Below, piece by piece: positions 31,755-41,700 of a stretch of DNA of 64,000 nucleotides; positions within the stretch are counted from its first letter, which is position 1; every line of letters starts with the position of its first letter. This DNA is from Phytopythium helicoides. Lineage: Eukaryota; Oomycota; Peronosporomycetes; Pythiales; Pythiaceae. The position numbers and the translations under genes are program-made. Under the pieces are notes generated by a model. It did not search any database and was not told where the DNA came from. It worked only from the letters and a program-made list of their open reading frames with translations. The stretch covers positions 372,001-436,000 of the forward strand of contig JANFNE010000003.1 in the NCBI GenBank assembly GCA_024867545.1. Direction: 5' to 3'.

Positions 31755-34097
31755 GTCACTCGAAGAATGCGAAGAAGGAGAAGAAGAAGAAGAAGAAATA
31801 GCTTGCCGATAGCGCTACCAAGTCACGAGACGGTCGAGAAGCGCTGTTCGCGTCTCAAAACTCCACTCACGCCAAGAAACCCGACAGTGGAGGAGCCGGG
31901 AGTGCCGATAAACGTCTGCGCGGCCTGCTATCTCAGAAGCGCCGAGTGAAGCCGAGCAAAACGGTTTCCGCGGCTGCAGAAAGCCAAAGAACGCCGATCC
32001 AACCAAAATATCCGCGCGACTCTTCCTCCCCTGCACGCACACACTCCCCACGGTCAGCGATCGCGCTCGTCCTCCCGCGAAAGCCGCAGCGCCGCCGAAC
32101 GCACTCGCGCGCACCTGGAAGCTCGGAAATGGCCGTTCTCGGCCGGAAACGCGGCTAGAAGAGCGGGAAAAAGACGACTGCGAGGCGCGCGAGCGAGGCG
32201 ACAACCGACCGCTGCCGCGTGTGCTGCTGGCGCTGCGCGAGGCCCTGGCGGCGGCTGCTGGTCGAGCGACGGCGACCCACGCGGCGGACCCTGCGATTGC
32301 TGTTGTGCGGGCGTCGATGATAGGGGGAGTGGCGTTTCTTCTGAAGGCGGGTCTGACCTGCCAGACTTGATGCGGGTCCCACCCATAAAAACGCTGGACG
32401 ACCATACTGAGCGCAAGTCGAATTGGCGGGTTCTGGACGGTCCGACGCGGGTTTCGGCCCGGAAGACCCGGCGACGACGACGACGAGTTCGCAAGTGATC
32501 GACCAGACTGCTGCTGCTGACGAGAGCGAATCGCAAGGATGCCAGCTCGCTTTGGTTGTTTTCTTTCCTGGGCGTTCGGTGGCGTTTTGTGAATGCGGCT
32601 GCCATGCGGAGGCGGATCAAACGTAAAAAGTGAAGGACGATCGAGCCATCCCCGCGCCAATATCTATCTACCGGATACACAAAAATGGCGCGTTTCGAAA
32701 TTTGGATTCCTTCAAGGAGCGGTCCGCACGATGTGCTTGCTGGTCGTCTTTGGACATCATTCATGCCGGCAATGACGAGTGGAGGTGGTCAAGACTTTTG
32801 CATGGCGCGATGAGTGGCTTTCGTACCTATCAAAATCAAACGATGAATTGGCGCAATCCGCTTGCTTGCGTGGCCGTAAACAGCTCCCTTAGTTTATCCA
32901 AGTCATTCGCACCATCGGAACATCCGAGATTCAGCGTCGAGAGTTCCAGAAAACCTGTCGAATGGAATTCTCGTTCCTTTCCAACCGCATAGTCGAGATG
33001 TCCAGTTCAGCCCATACTGCCACTCTCTATCTTGGTATTTGTATAGTGGCATCCCATGAGACATACGGGTCCGAGCGCGGGTTTGACCCATATTCAGTTC
33101 CACAGGTACCGCTTCTCTACGGTGCACGCACACACACAAACCATCGAGATCGCAATGACAACCATCAGGACGTCATCTCGAGCCGCGGATCGGCAGTCTC
33201 GACACTTATTGCTGCCTGACCAAAGGCAGTGATCCAGATGATCCACTCGATGCAACAGAGGTCGTGATGTGCTCCGAACGTGATGGGAACGCTCCGTTTT
33301 TGAATGGTGCGCAGTTGAACCTGATAGCCACGGCGCGTGTCCATGACGCCAACGCCGGCTGCACCACCACCAGCCAAACCGCCATTGACACGTCAGTCAG
33401 GTCAGGGGCGTATGTGAATGCCTCTCCTCGTCGTACAGTTTGCAGACTCGCTGCTGCATGTGCTTCGTCATGAGCTACCATTTTGCGTTCATGCTGCGCT
33501 AGAGATCTTTTTTGCCCATGCATGTCCTGGAGTTCGTCGCGTTTTGTTTCGGTGGCGCCGAGGCAGTTCAGCTCATGACTATGTAGCCACAGTGCAGTCA
33601 AGGACGATAGGATTGCAAAAAGTGTCGGTAGCGATTGAACATGTCGAGTCATGCTCGTCAATCTCGGGTCAATAGTTGATGCAAAGGCTTGGTGCAGCCC
33701 AGCGTACGGATGGAGGTCGCCAATGGGTACGAACCTGATGCCTAAGAAGGCGCGCTGTTGGACGCTTGCTACGGCTCGAGGGCGTTGGGTTTCGTGGCCA
33801 CCACTTTCGTGAGTGACAACCTTTGCAAAATTGAATGAGACCTGAAGTACGATGGGTAAGGTCAGTGATGGGAGCACGTTTACGAACAGTACTGTAGCAA
33901 GTTGTTCCCGACGCATGCCTCTCAAGGATCGGAGATCGTTAGACGTGTCAAAAAAGAGTTGATTCTTGCTTTGACCTCTTCTTCGACAGGCTCGAAAGCT
34001 TCAACGCACAGTGATTGCGAGTGGTATTTCGCTGATTGGAGTTCTGGCCGGAATCATCAATGATCACAGCCGCGGAGACAACCAAGATGGCAGCTTT
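31755..34097. other. Long intergenic region with doubtful frames
   Basis: About 2.3 kb. A (GAA)n-type stretch at 31771-31798 lies just upstream of the poly(A) polymerase start. At 31815-32764 three overlapping minus-strand frames are open because of high GC. One contains a Pro/Gln/Ser-rich segment starting MGGTRIKSGRSDPPSEETPL, but none has a recognisable domain. At 33206-33925 (minus) a 239-residue frame starts MRGMRREQLATVLFVNVLPS with a hydrophobic N-terminus; it could be a small membrane protein or chance. I call no gene here. Confidence 0.45.
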
Positions 34098-35210
34098 CTA
34101 CTCTGCGCTGTACCCGGCATACGCAGGATACGTGGCGAAATCCCACTCAGTGCTGTTTTGCAGTAGGTCGTAGTCGAAGCCGTCCGCACCAGCGCTCACG
34201 TAGAAGAACTTGGTCACAGGGGCTGCGGCGTAGTAGGAGAAGTTGGTTCCGGCAGGAACAAACAACACATCGCCCTGGATCAGCGCTGCCACCTCGTCCT
34301 CGATCTCAACTACCAGCTGACCCTCTTCCAACTGAAAAGCGAGTGGTTGCTTGGGGATAATGGTGTTTGCAGTCTCGTTCGGAAGCATCGCTGACATGGT
34401 GATCGTGCCAAGGGTGAAGTTACCATCGCTCTGAGCGCCAGATTGAAGCGGAGCAATGATCTTGTAGCCGTTCTCGTAGTTGAGGTACTTCTGCGCATAG
34501 TTCTTGGCAACGAAATAGGGCGTGTGCGAGTCGGTGGCCAGCTCATTCGTGCCGTTATGCCAATTGCCGCTGCCAGCAGTGCCGTTGACCGCGTCGTATC
34601 GCACGGCCCAGTCCAGCTGCGAGTACACGTCGTACGACTCGAGGGAAGAAATGGTCGAGGCACTCGATCCAGCTCCAGCTGATGAGTTTGACGCTGCCGG
34701 CACAAACGACGCGAGTGTACTCGAGTTGTACGGCGAGTCGGCGATATCAATGAAGAGCTTCTCGAAACCTCCAGGCTGGATCACGCCGGTCATCTGCGTG
34801 TCGGGGTCCAACACTTGGTATGTGTGGTACGTGTCATGGGGCACGGCACCGTAGTCTCCCTGCGTGAGCACTCGCGTCTGCTGCTCGGCTTCGTAGTCAT
34901 AGGGCTGAGCCCACAGCTGGAAGCGACCGCGCGTGCAGTAGAAGTTCTCATAGTGAGCTTTGTGGATGTGGGGGAGCACGCCGAGCGACGTCGAGTCCGG
35001 TGCATTGGTCTGCAGCAGCGTGAACGCACCGCCTGAGGAGTTGCCGGTAACCGAGAAGCGGTAGATCTGCTGTCCGACAGCTACCGCGCGGCCGTAGTTC
35101 TTGGGTAGCACATAAGGACGAACATCTTGGGGTGCCTCCTCGACGATGAGCGACCCAGCGGCGATGGCTGACAGAGCAGCCAGCTGAAGTAGCGTGGAGA
35201 CAGCCTTCAT
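34098..35210 (-). CDS. Secreted bicupin, quercetin 2,3-dioxygenase-like
   Basis: A 370-residue secreted cupin. MKAVSTLLQLAALSAIAAGS at 35210 is a signal peptide; the frame is open 102 bases upstream without one. The first cupin carries HIHKAHYENFYCTRG, where His, His and Glu occur at the spacing of the metal ligands of fungal quercetinases (HxHxxxxE). It is followed by FQLWAQP, LTQGDYGAVPHDTYHTYQ with the fourth ligand His, and LDPDTQMTGVIQPGGFEKLF, all close to the quercetinase signature. The second cupin (GQLVVEIEDEVAALIQGDVL) lacks ligands. The family cleaves flavonols to depsides and CO, so a role in degrading plant flavonoid defences is a reasonable inference. Asn-rich glycosylation sites fit secretion. 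Confidence in the family is high, in the substrate moderate. Confidence 0.85.
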   Translation of the reverse strand: MKAVSTLLQLAALSAIAAGSLIVEEAPQDVRPYVLPKNYGRAVAVGQQIYRFSVTGNSSGGAFTLLQTNAPDSTSLGVLPHIHKAHYENFYCTRGRFQLWAQPYDYEAEQQTRVLTQGDYGAVPHDTYHTYQVLDPDTQMTGVIQPGGFEKLFIDIADSPYNSSTLASFVPAASNSSAGAGSSASTISSLESYDVYSQLDWAVRYDAVNGTAGSGNWHNGTNELATDSHTPYFVAKNYAQKYLNYENGYKIIAPLQSGAQSDGNFTLGTITMSAMLPNETANTIIPKQPLAFQLEEGQLVVEIEDEVAALIQGDVLFVPAGTNFSYYAAAPVTKFFYVSAGADGFDYDLLQNSTEWDFATYPAYAGYSAE

Positions 35211-35269
35211 CTTGGGCTTGATCGTGGAGAGGAGGGGGGAGGGGAGTCGAAATTTGTGCGCTGGGAGCG

Positions 35270-35283
35270 AAAATCGGAAGTGA
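35270..35283 (-). promoter_or_regulatory. Oomycete initiator-like element of the bicupin gene
   Basis: On the minus strand the sequence reads TCACTTCCGATTTT, a close match to the oomycete initiator consensus (TCAYTYY...WTTT). It lies 60 bases upstream of the chosen ATG, which supports that start. Confidence 0.5.
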
Positions 35284-36100
35284 TGGCCCGGAATCGACTC
35301 GAAACCCACCAACTACCTCCCACACACCTGTAGTGCTTGCTGCACTGGGGTGTGCTCACTCAAAGAGATCACTTGATCACGCGCTCCCTGTGGTTGGAGG
35401 CCCGCCCTATCCTACCGAGCAGACGACAGCCACCACGCACTTGTCAAACGCGACGTCAGAAGTGTTACACGAGCAACTCACGCTTGCAGGCAAGCATTCG
35501 AGATCGGGCTCAGGCCATTGTACTCGGCAAACAAAAGCTCTGGATCTCCGAAGGTTTAGCGCTGTTGTATGCGCGGTACGTACATTGGTGACAAACTGAA
35601 GTATCTTTTGCGCGCAGCAAGTGGACCAGATGGGCGTAGTGATTTTGCCCCAAGCTGGAATAATCCGCCTAACAGGTAATCACAACGACTATAGGAGCTC
35701 TCGTTTTCTAGTGAATTCGGGGCTCGTGCTGCCGAGCGTGAACTCTCTTTCGATCTGTTGCTCGACAGTTGTTGATGCCTTGAACACAACCATCGATTGA
35801 GGGTACCTTACAGATCGCCCAACAGGAAGATTTGCTTTGCACGGGATCATCTACGTGCCGTGGTTACTTGTCTCGCACGTGCATGACGCACCTTAGCAGT
35901 GACGAATAACGCAGAGAAAAAAAAAAATCTTAGTGTAGAGCCTCGTGGCTAGGCTCCCGTAAAAGTTGTAAACGTGGAGTTACGCCAAGCTTAGCTCTGT
36001 TTTCTAGGAAAGACGCTCGCGATTGAACCTGCACAACTATGCATCCACAATCTGAAGTCCCAAAGCTCTTGACCAACCAACTCCGCGCCTCCAAACTCCG
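35284..36100. other. Intergenic, no gene recognised
   Basis: About 800 bases between the divergent bicupin and RZ-finger genes. Short frames on both strands overlap and resemble nothing known. An A-run lies near 35917-35927. Confidence 0.5.
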
Positions 36101-36531
36101 ATGAAGAACGCCAAGCATAGCTGGTTTGATTTCAAGTGGTTGCGCCGTCTATTCAAGCGTGGGCCAAAAGTAAGTCGATGTACATCAGTGGCAAAGTTGT
36201 TCGGCTACTCAAACTGGACGGCGTTTTCACAACTGCACCAAATGAGCGCTAACCGCATATCCTGCTGGAATCGTAGCCCTCAACGTCAGCACACCAAGAA
36301 CCAACGAGTCCGACATCTGGACTCACTCCATCTGAGAAGCGCATGATATTCCAGGCGGTCAAAGGCGAGTGGTACACGTGCGAGAACCAGCACCCGTACC
36401 TGATCACCGGTTGCGGCAAGCCTGTGACAACGTCAAGCTGTCCCTCGTGCGGTGGGATCATTGGTGGCTCCGATTATTGTCTTGAAGAAACCAACAATCG
36501 GGCCAACAGCTTCTTCGGGTGTGAGTTCTAG
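36101..36531 (+). CDS. Small stand-alone RZ-type zinc-finger protein
   Basis: A 107-residue protein from two exons, 36101-36169 and 36277-36531, joined over a 107-bp intron (GTAAGT donor, CTAAC branch-like motif near 36249, TAG acceptor). Exon 1 gives a basic, aromatic helix (MKNAKHSWFDFKWLRRLFKR). Exon 2 gives a Ser/Pro/Thr linker and then GEWYTCENQHPYLITGCG, SCPSCGGIIGGSDY and NNRA. This is the RZ zinc finger known from RNF213 and ZNFX1/NFX1-type proteins: Cys and His in CxNxH, Cys in TGCG, Cys pair in CPSC, then the IGG motif. In those families the finger sits in proteins of thousands of residues with helicase, AAA or E3 modules; here nothing else is present. It may be an autonomous mini-gene or a remnant of a larger gene. 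In RNF213 the domain supports ubiquitination; function here is unknown. Confidence 0.75.
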
Positions 36532-37549
36532 CCGCTTCCTATACGGTGTCGCGGTCGCGGTGTTTTCATGGCTTGGCCGTGGCGTCAACACGCCTACACC
36601 ATCAAGAAGATGACGGTGCGCTAACCTCGGAAAACACCTGCATGGATGCAAGCGTCATCGTTCCTGAATGTGCGCACGTGTTGTTGCGTTCAAGCTCAGA
36701 TCTTGAGGACTTTAGGAGGAAGGACGCTGACGGTTGCAGCTTTGCTCATTAAGAAATCCGAGAGCTTCGTTAAACACTTTGTTGATTGGTAGTGTCTAAG
36801 CGGTTTAGCTCACAAAGCGGTTTCACCGCCTTGGCTCAATATGCACTACCAGGGAGGACCTCGAACTGTAGTCTGAGTCGGCCGTAGTCGACGCGAGTGT
36901 CCTGCAGCGGTCGCGCAGGACGACATCGTTGTCAAGGAGCTGTCACCATCGACTATAATGTGCACCTTCAGCGGTTGAGGTGCTGGAGCAGGGTTTGTTG
37001 CAGAGCTCTGGTGGTTGCCAATTTTACAGCATCCTCCAACTCATCGCAGCGTGAAGCGCGTATAGTGCGGTCACTCGCCACAACACAATGTTATATCGCC
37101 GTCTGCATATCCCGTGTTTCGGTCGTGGTGTTCTAGGGCATGCGAAATACATCGTCGGAGAACTGTGCGCCTCAAATACTGCTGTCGCTCGACAGATCGC
37201 CGCAAAGTTGCTCGGTGTGTTCACCCTTTCTGAGTACGCTTTCGCTCCTGTCCACACCACCTCCGCGTCTTGCAGCAGCTCCCAAGCATGGGTTCGCATC
37301 CCATCAAGCCACTTCAACATACAGTACAACCGTCCATGTCGCTCGAAGGTCGCTCCATCCCAACCTATAGTTCCCGTCCCTATACCTCTTTCTCCCACTG
37401 TACGCGCGTCTTCCCAGCCAGCCAACCAACCCACTACATCATCCCAAGCTCATTGGTGTCGGTGCTTCCTGCCGGCCTCTGCGCAGCTTCCAGCGGCTTC
37501 CAGCAGCCTCCGCCCAGGCCCAGCGACCCCCAACGACCTCCGACAGACG
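36532..37549. other. Intergenic, 5' region of EBP2
   Basis: About 1 kb. From 37088 the EBP2 frame is open upstream of the chosen ATG, but the residues are low-complexity and not conserved in type, so this is taken as leader. The 37370-37540 stretch is pyrimidine-rich. No other gene was recognised. Confidence 0.5.
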
Positions 37550-38675
37550 ATGGGCAAGAAGAGCGCGCGCAAGGCGGCGCTGAGCTCGCTCGTGCGCATG
37601 GAGGAGGCGGCGGAGGAGGAGATCCTCGAGACGCCGGCGCTGAGCTCGATCGCGGCCGACGGCGGCCAGAGCGGCAGCGAGGAGGAGGACGAGGACGATG
37701 AGGATGAGGAGGCGGAGATCGAGCGCCAGCTCGTGGAGGAGAAGCAGCGAGAGCAGCAGGCCGCCAAGAGCGAGAACCGCGGAGTGTACAACCGCGAGGC
37801 GCTCGAGGCGCTCGTGCGCGAGTGGGACGGAGACAAGCAGCTGCCGTGGGTCGAGCAGCTCGACACGTGCGCCGTCCCGCTAGAGCTCGTCAGCGTCCAC
37901 GACGACCTCAAGCGCGAGGTCGCCTTCTACAACAACACGCTGGCAAGCGTGCGCCTCGCCAAGGACCGCCTCAAGCGCGACGGCGTCGCCTACAAGCGCC
38001 CGGACGACTACTTTGCAGAGATGCTCAAGAGCGACGCGCACATGGCCAAGGTCAAGGACAAGCTTATCTACGAGCAGAAGAAGATTGCCGCCGTCGAGGA
38101 GCGCAAGAAGTCGCAGGCGCACCGCAAGGTCGCCAAGGAGGTGCGTTCATCACGTGGTTGCTGCTGTATGAGGGTGAGAGCTCGTTGACTAAAGGTGGCG
38201 TGAACTCGTGCAGCTGCAAGCAGAGAAGGCCAAGCAGCGCGCGCAGCAGAAGAAGGACACGCTCGACGCGGTCAAGCAGTGGAAGAAGCGCAAGGCCGGC
38301 GACAGCAAGGGCCTCAACGACAACGACGACCAGCAGCTCGAGGAGATCATGCGCGGCGAGGGCGATGTCAACACGCTTGGCAAGCGCAAGCGCGGCGGCG
38401 AAAATGACCGCGAGAGCAAGAAGCCGCGAGTCAATAAGGCTCGCGAGGCCCGCGACAAGAAGTACGGCTTCGGCGGCAAGAAGCGTGGCCTCAAGGCCAA
38501 CACGCGCGAGAGCTCCAAAGACATGTCGAGCTTCCCGGGAGCTCGCAAGGCAGCTAAGGGCAAGGGCAAGCCGGCCGCTGCTGTTCGTGCCGCCGCCGCC
38601 AAGGGCAAGGCACCCAAGGGTAAGCGTGCTGGCAAGGCTCAGCGTGCCAACCAGCGCAGCAAGGCTCGGCGGTAA
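37550..38675 (+). CDS. EBP2: rRNA-processing protein EBP2
   Basis: Nucleolar factor for 27S pre-rRNA processing and 60S subunit assembly. Exons 37550-38140 and 38214-38675 with a 73-bp intron (GTGCGT...CAG, phase 0), giving 350 residues. The start MGKKSARKAALSSLVRMEEA is followed by an acidic tract (SEEEDEDDEDEEAEIE). The family core comes next: LPWVEQLDTCAVPLELVSVH, DDLKREVAFYNNTLASVRLA and KRPDDYFAEMLKSDAHMAKV, then KLIYEQKKIAAVEERKK. The second exon is a Lys/Arg-rich nucleolar tail with KKYGFGGKKRGLKANTRESS and DMSSFPGARK, both typical of EBP2. Order and length agree with the eukaryotic family. The open frame upstream of 37550 is not used because it lacks similarity. Confidence 0.93.
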
Positions 38676-38788
38676 ACGCGCAGACAAGTGGCAGAGGTGA
38701 ATCGAGGCGGTCGATGGCGACTCATGCAGATCGGATAGATAGATAAATATTTGCGTGTTTGCGTTCTGCCGCTCTTGGATTTTTGTCG

Positions 38789-41700
38789 CTAGTATTCGTA
38801 CGACTGAGCTGCTTGCTGAGGAGCAGGAAGCTCCCACGTCGTCTCGCCCGTCTCGTGGTTGTAAAAGTAGCCTTGGTTGGTCTGCGGATCAAACACTTCT
38901 TCCCATGGCCACGACGTGCTCGTATGGCCCCCGTAAGCTAGCTCGTTGGTTGGGTTGTAGCCAGGAGCCTCGTTGGATTCTGCTGTTCCTAGATCGATCG
39001 AATACTCGTCCACCACTGGCAATTGGGTATAGTAAGGACCGGTTGCTGCCGCTGCCGGTGCATACGAGTCTGATTCATAAGTGTGAGAGTACACACCGCT
39101 CGCATAAGAGTCCAGGACCGCACCAGAGTCTCCCCAGTTCGACCACGCTTGATCGCTCGCACTCGCTGCTTGGTAGATTTCCGTGCTTGAGCTTGCAGGG
39201 TCAGTCGGATATGCATCGCCGACATTCCAGTTATACCAGTTGCTGTAAGTATTTGGATCGTAGGTGCTGTTGTCAGTACCGTCAGCATTGTAGTTGTAGT
39301 AGTAGTCTGCGCTGTCTTGCAATGCTGGCGAGCCGGTTGTGTTGCCAACAGCTTCAATACCTGGATATCCGTATCCATATTGGTACCCACTGTAAGGTGG
39401 CTCTACCGCGCTCTCGGACGCTGACGGAAACACTCCGGGCGGATATTTGATTCCTTCAGTGACTGTAGCTGTAGCAGTTACCGATGACTCTGCTGGTGTT
39501 GGTGGGGAAGCTACCTCAGGTTTTTGCTCGAGCTGGGATGCGGCATCACCATCTTTTTGAGCTTCTGTGGCCTTCTTCAGCTTCTTTTCGTCAGATCGCT
39601 CTCTTCTTTCGAGCATCTTGAGGCGCTTCCACTCCCAAAGTCGCTCAGCCCTGATCATTTGCAAATAAAAGAAAAGTTTGTTAGACAGCGCCATTTTCAC
39701 GAGCCCAACGAAAATTCTGTACGCACAACGAATGATCTATCCAGACGGTTCGCTTCGGATCCATTGAGAACTCGACTAAGAACATGGCAAGCTCGAAGTC
39801 GTCGCCTTCTTCTTGTGCCAAGGCTTCATCTGTGTGCTTCTTCGTTTTCTTCAACGCCAATGAACTGCCGTCTTCAAGATTGCTTGCGGATTGCTCCTTC
39901 TCTGGCTCCAAACTGGGTGGAAAGGAGCTTGCTAGAGTTATGCTTTTCTCCGCTACGGCGTTCGCCTTGGCGCCGATATCGAGAAGAATACCTTCACCAC
40001 CATCCATTACATTACCTTGGTGCTTTCCCCATCGAGCCAACACTGTCCAAGCATACAGATACTTTTCTGCAGCGTTGATGTCCTTCGGGATTTTGACAAC
40101 TCGAAGCGTCTGACGGCTTTTGATCCATCCTCGAAGATCTTCTGATGGAATGAGCTCATCCGGCTCCCCAGACTCAGAATTTCCTCGCACAAGCTTGGCT
40201 ACTCCAGGCAGCGGCACCCCGACAGTCATATACTCGTGAAGAAGAACACCAAAGGCTCGAGCTCGAATGCGCATTCTTCGGCGCACTGCACTATTCATGG
40301 TTCGAAGTCGCTTTTGCACATCTGAATCACTCGGTAATACAGGTGCCATTCCAAAAGCTGCCTGCGCTTGATACTTGAGCGTCTTCTCTCGCTTTCGATC
40401 AATCTGGAGCTGCTTCCACCACTCGTCTTGCTCATTTCTTCTAGTCGCCAACACCCGACGAGCTCGCATTACTGGTTCGTTATTGTGCCAAAAACGCTGG
40501 ATCACCCTAGCAAAATTGTCACGCCGAGCTAATTCCGCTCGCTGACGCCGTTTGTCTACATCTGCACGATCTCGGGCTTCTTGTTCTGCTTTGAGCCGCT
40601 CAGTGCGTTCCACCATGCTATTAGTCTGAAGGGGTAACCGCTTCAACTCACTACAACTTTCAGTCGGGTGCAACCGTAGCGCACAGCTGCCGCAAACGCG
40701 TTGGCGATCGCCACAAGTTTGGCACTCCCATTGCACAGCATTTGCAACCCTATTGTCAGTTTGAGGATCAACGGCAAGAATATCGGGCACGCAAAACTTG
40801 CATAACTCCAACAACGGCGAAATGCGATGCGTCTGAAGCGTACCACGTCGATGAAGGAAGGCAAAACACACATCACAGAAGAGTGCTTGCTTGTCTCGCT
40901 GAGCTTGATCAGGTTGATTTTGCCGCTCTTTTGCCCTCGGGACCACGGCACAGTCCAAACAGCGTCTTGAAGCCAATTGAAACTGGCACAACCCACACAA
41001 ATCAAGATTCTCCATTTCGTGGGAAGTGATTTGGGTGGTAGCTTCGCTGGAGTGCGCTGTTGCATTTCCACCTTCCGACGCATCCTTGTCGTTGGCACTA
41101 GTAGTGTCAGGCTTCTTTTTTACTTTATTTGAGTGAAATTCAGGTAGGCACTCAGCGCAAAAGAACTCATCGCACTCATAGCATAGCCACTCTGCACATC
41201 TAGCGCACTCGTTACGCCCATTGCATGCAATTTTAAGCGTTAAAGTGGGAGGTGGGAACGGTACGACCTCACATGTGATATCTTCAGCTTTGAGCACCAC
41301 TGGTTTGTGCCATGTGGAATATCCCGTCCGAGGATTTAGCCAGTACGGCAGTCCCCAGTCGGGGTCAACATACTTCTCATAGGTATTTTTCACGCGCTTC
41401 CGAAGCTCCCGAGATGCTAGCATCCGCCGTATCAGCGCCTGGATGCGAATTGCCGCAGCCACTCGCTTGCGGCCACGCTGATCTTGAATTGCATTGACCC
41501 GGAGCATTACTCCACGTAATTTGTCGGCTCTACGTCGAGCTAAGCGCTGTAAGCACCGTGCATGAGCGTAGAGCTCAGAATCTAGCTGTACTTCGAAGTC
41601 TGAGTGAGGGGTTGCAAAATCCAAGTCAGGCAGTACGATGCGCCAAAGAAGTGCTAGCACTCGTGTTGTTGCCTCATCGTACCGAGACGACGCAACCATC

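Noticed and set aside
31815..32764. Overlapping 281- and 236-residue minus-strand frames
   Set aside because: Both cover the same GC-rich stretch in different frames, are Arg/Ser-rich and have no recognised domain or splice signals, so neither is called.
36343..36531. 62-residue frame as the complete RZ-finger protein
   Set aside because: Its ATG is internal; the frame is open upstream to a good splice acceptor, and exon 1 with an ATG and GTAAGT donor fits exactly.
39681..39690. Stop at 39681 as the end of the IQ-motif gene
   Set aside because: A canonical 76-bp intron spans it and joins the next frame in phase; the downstream frame has no plausible start of its own beyond intron-derived codons.
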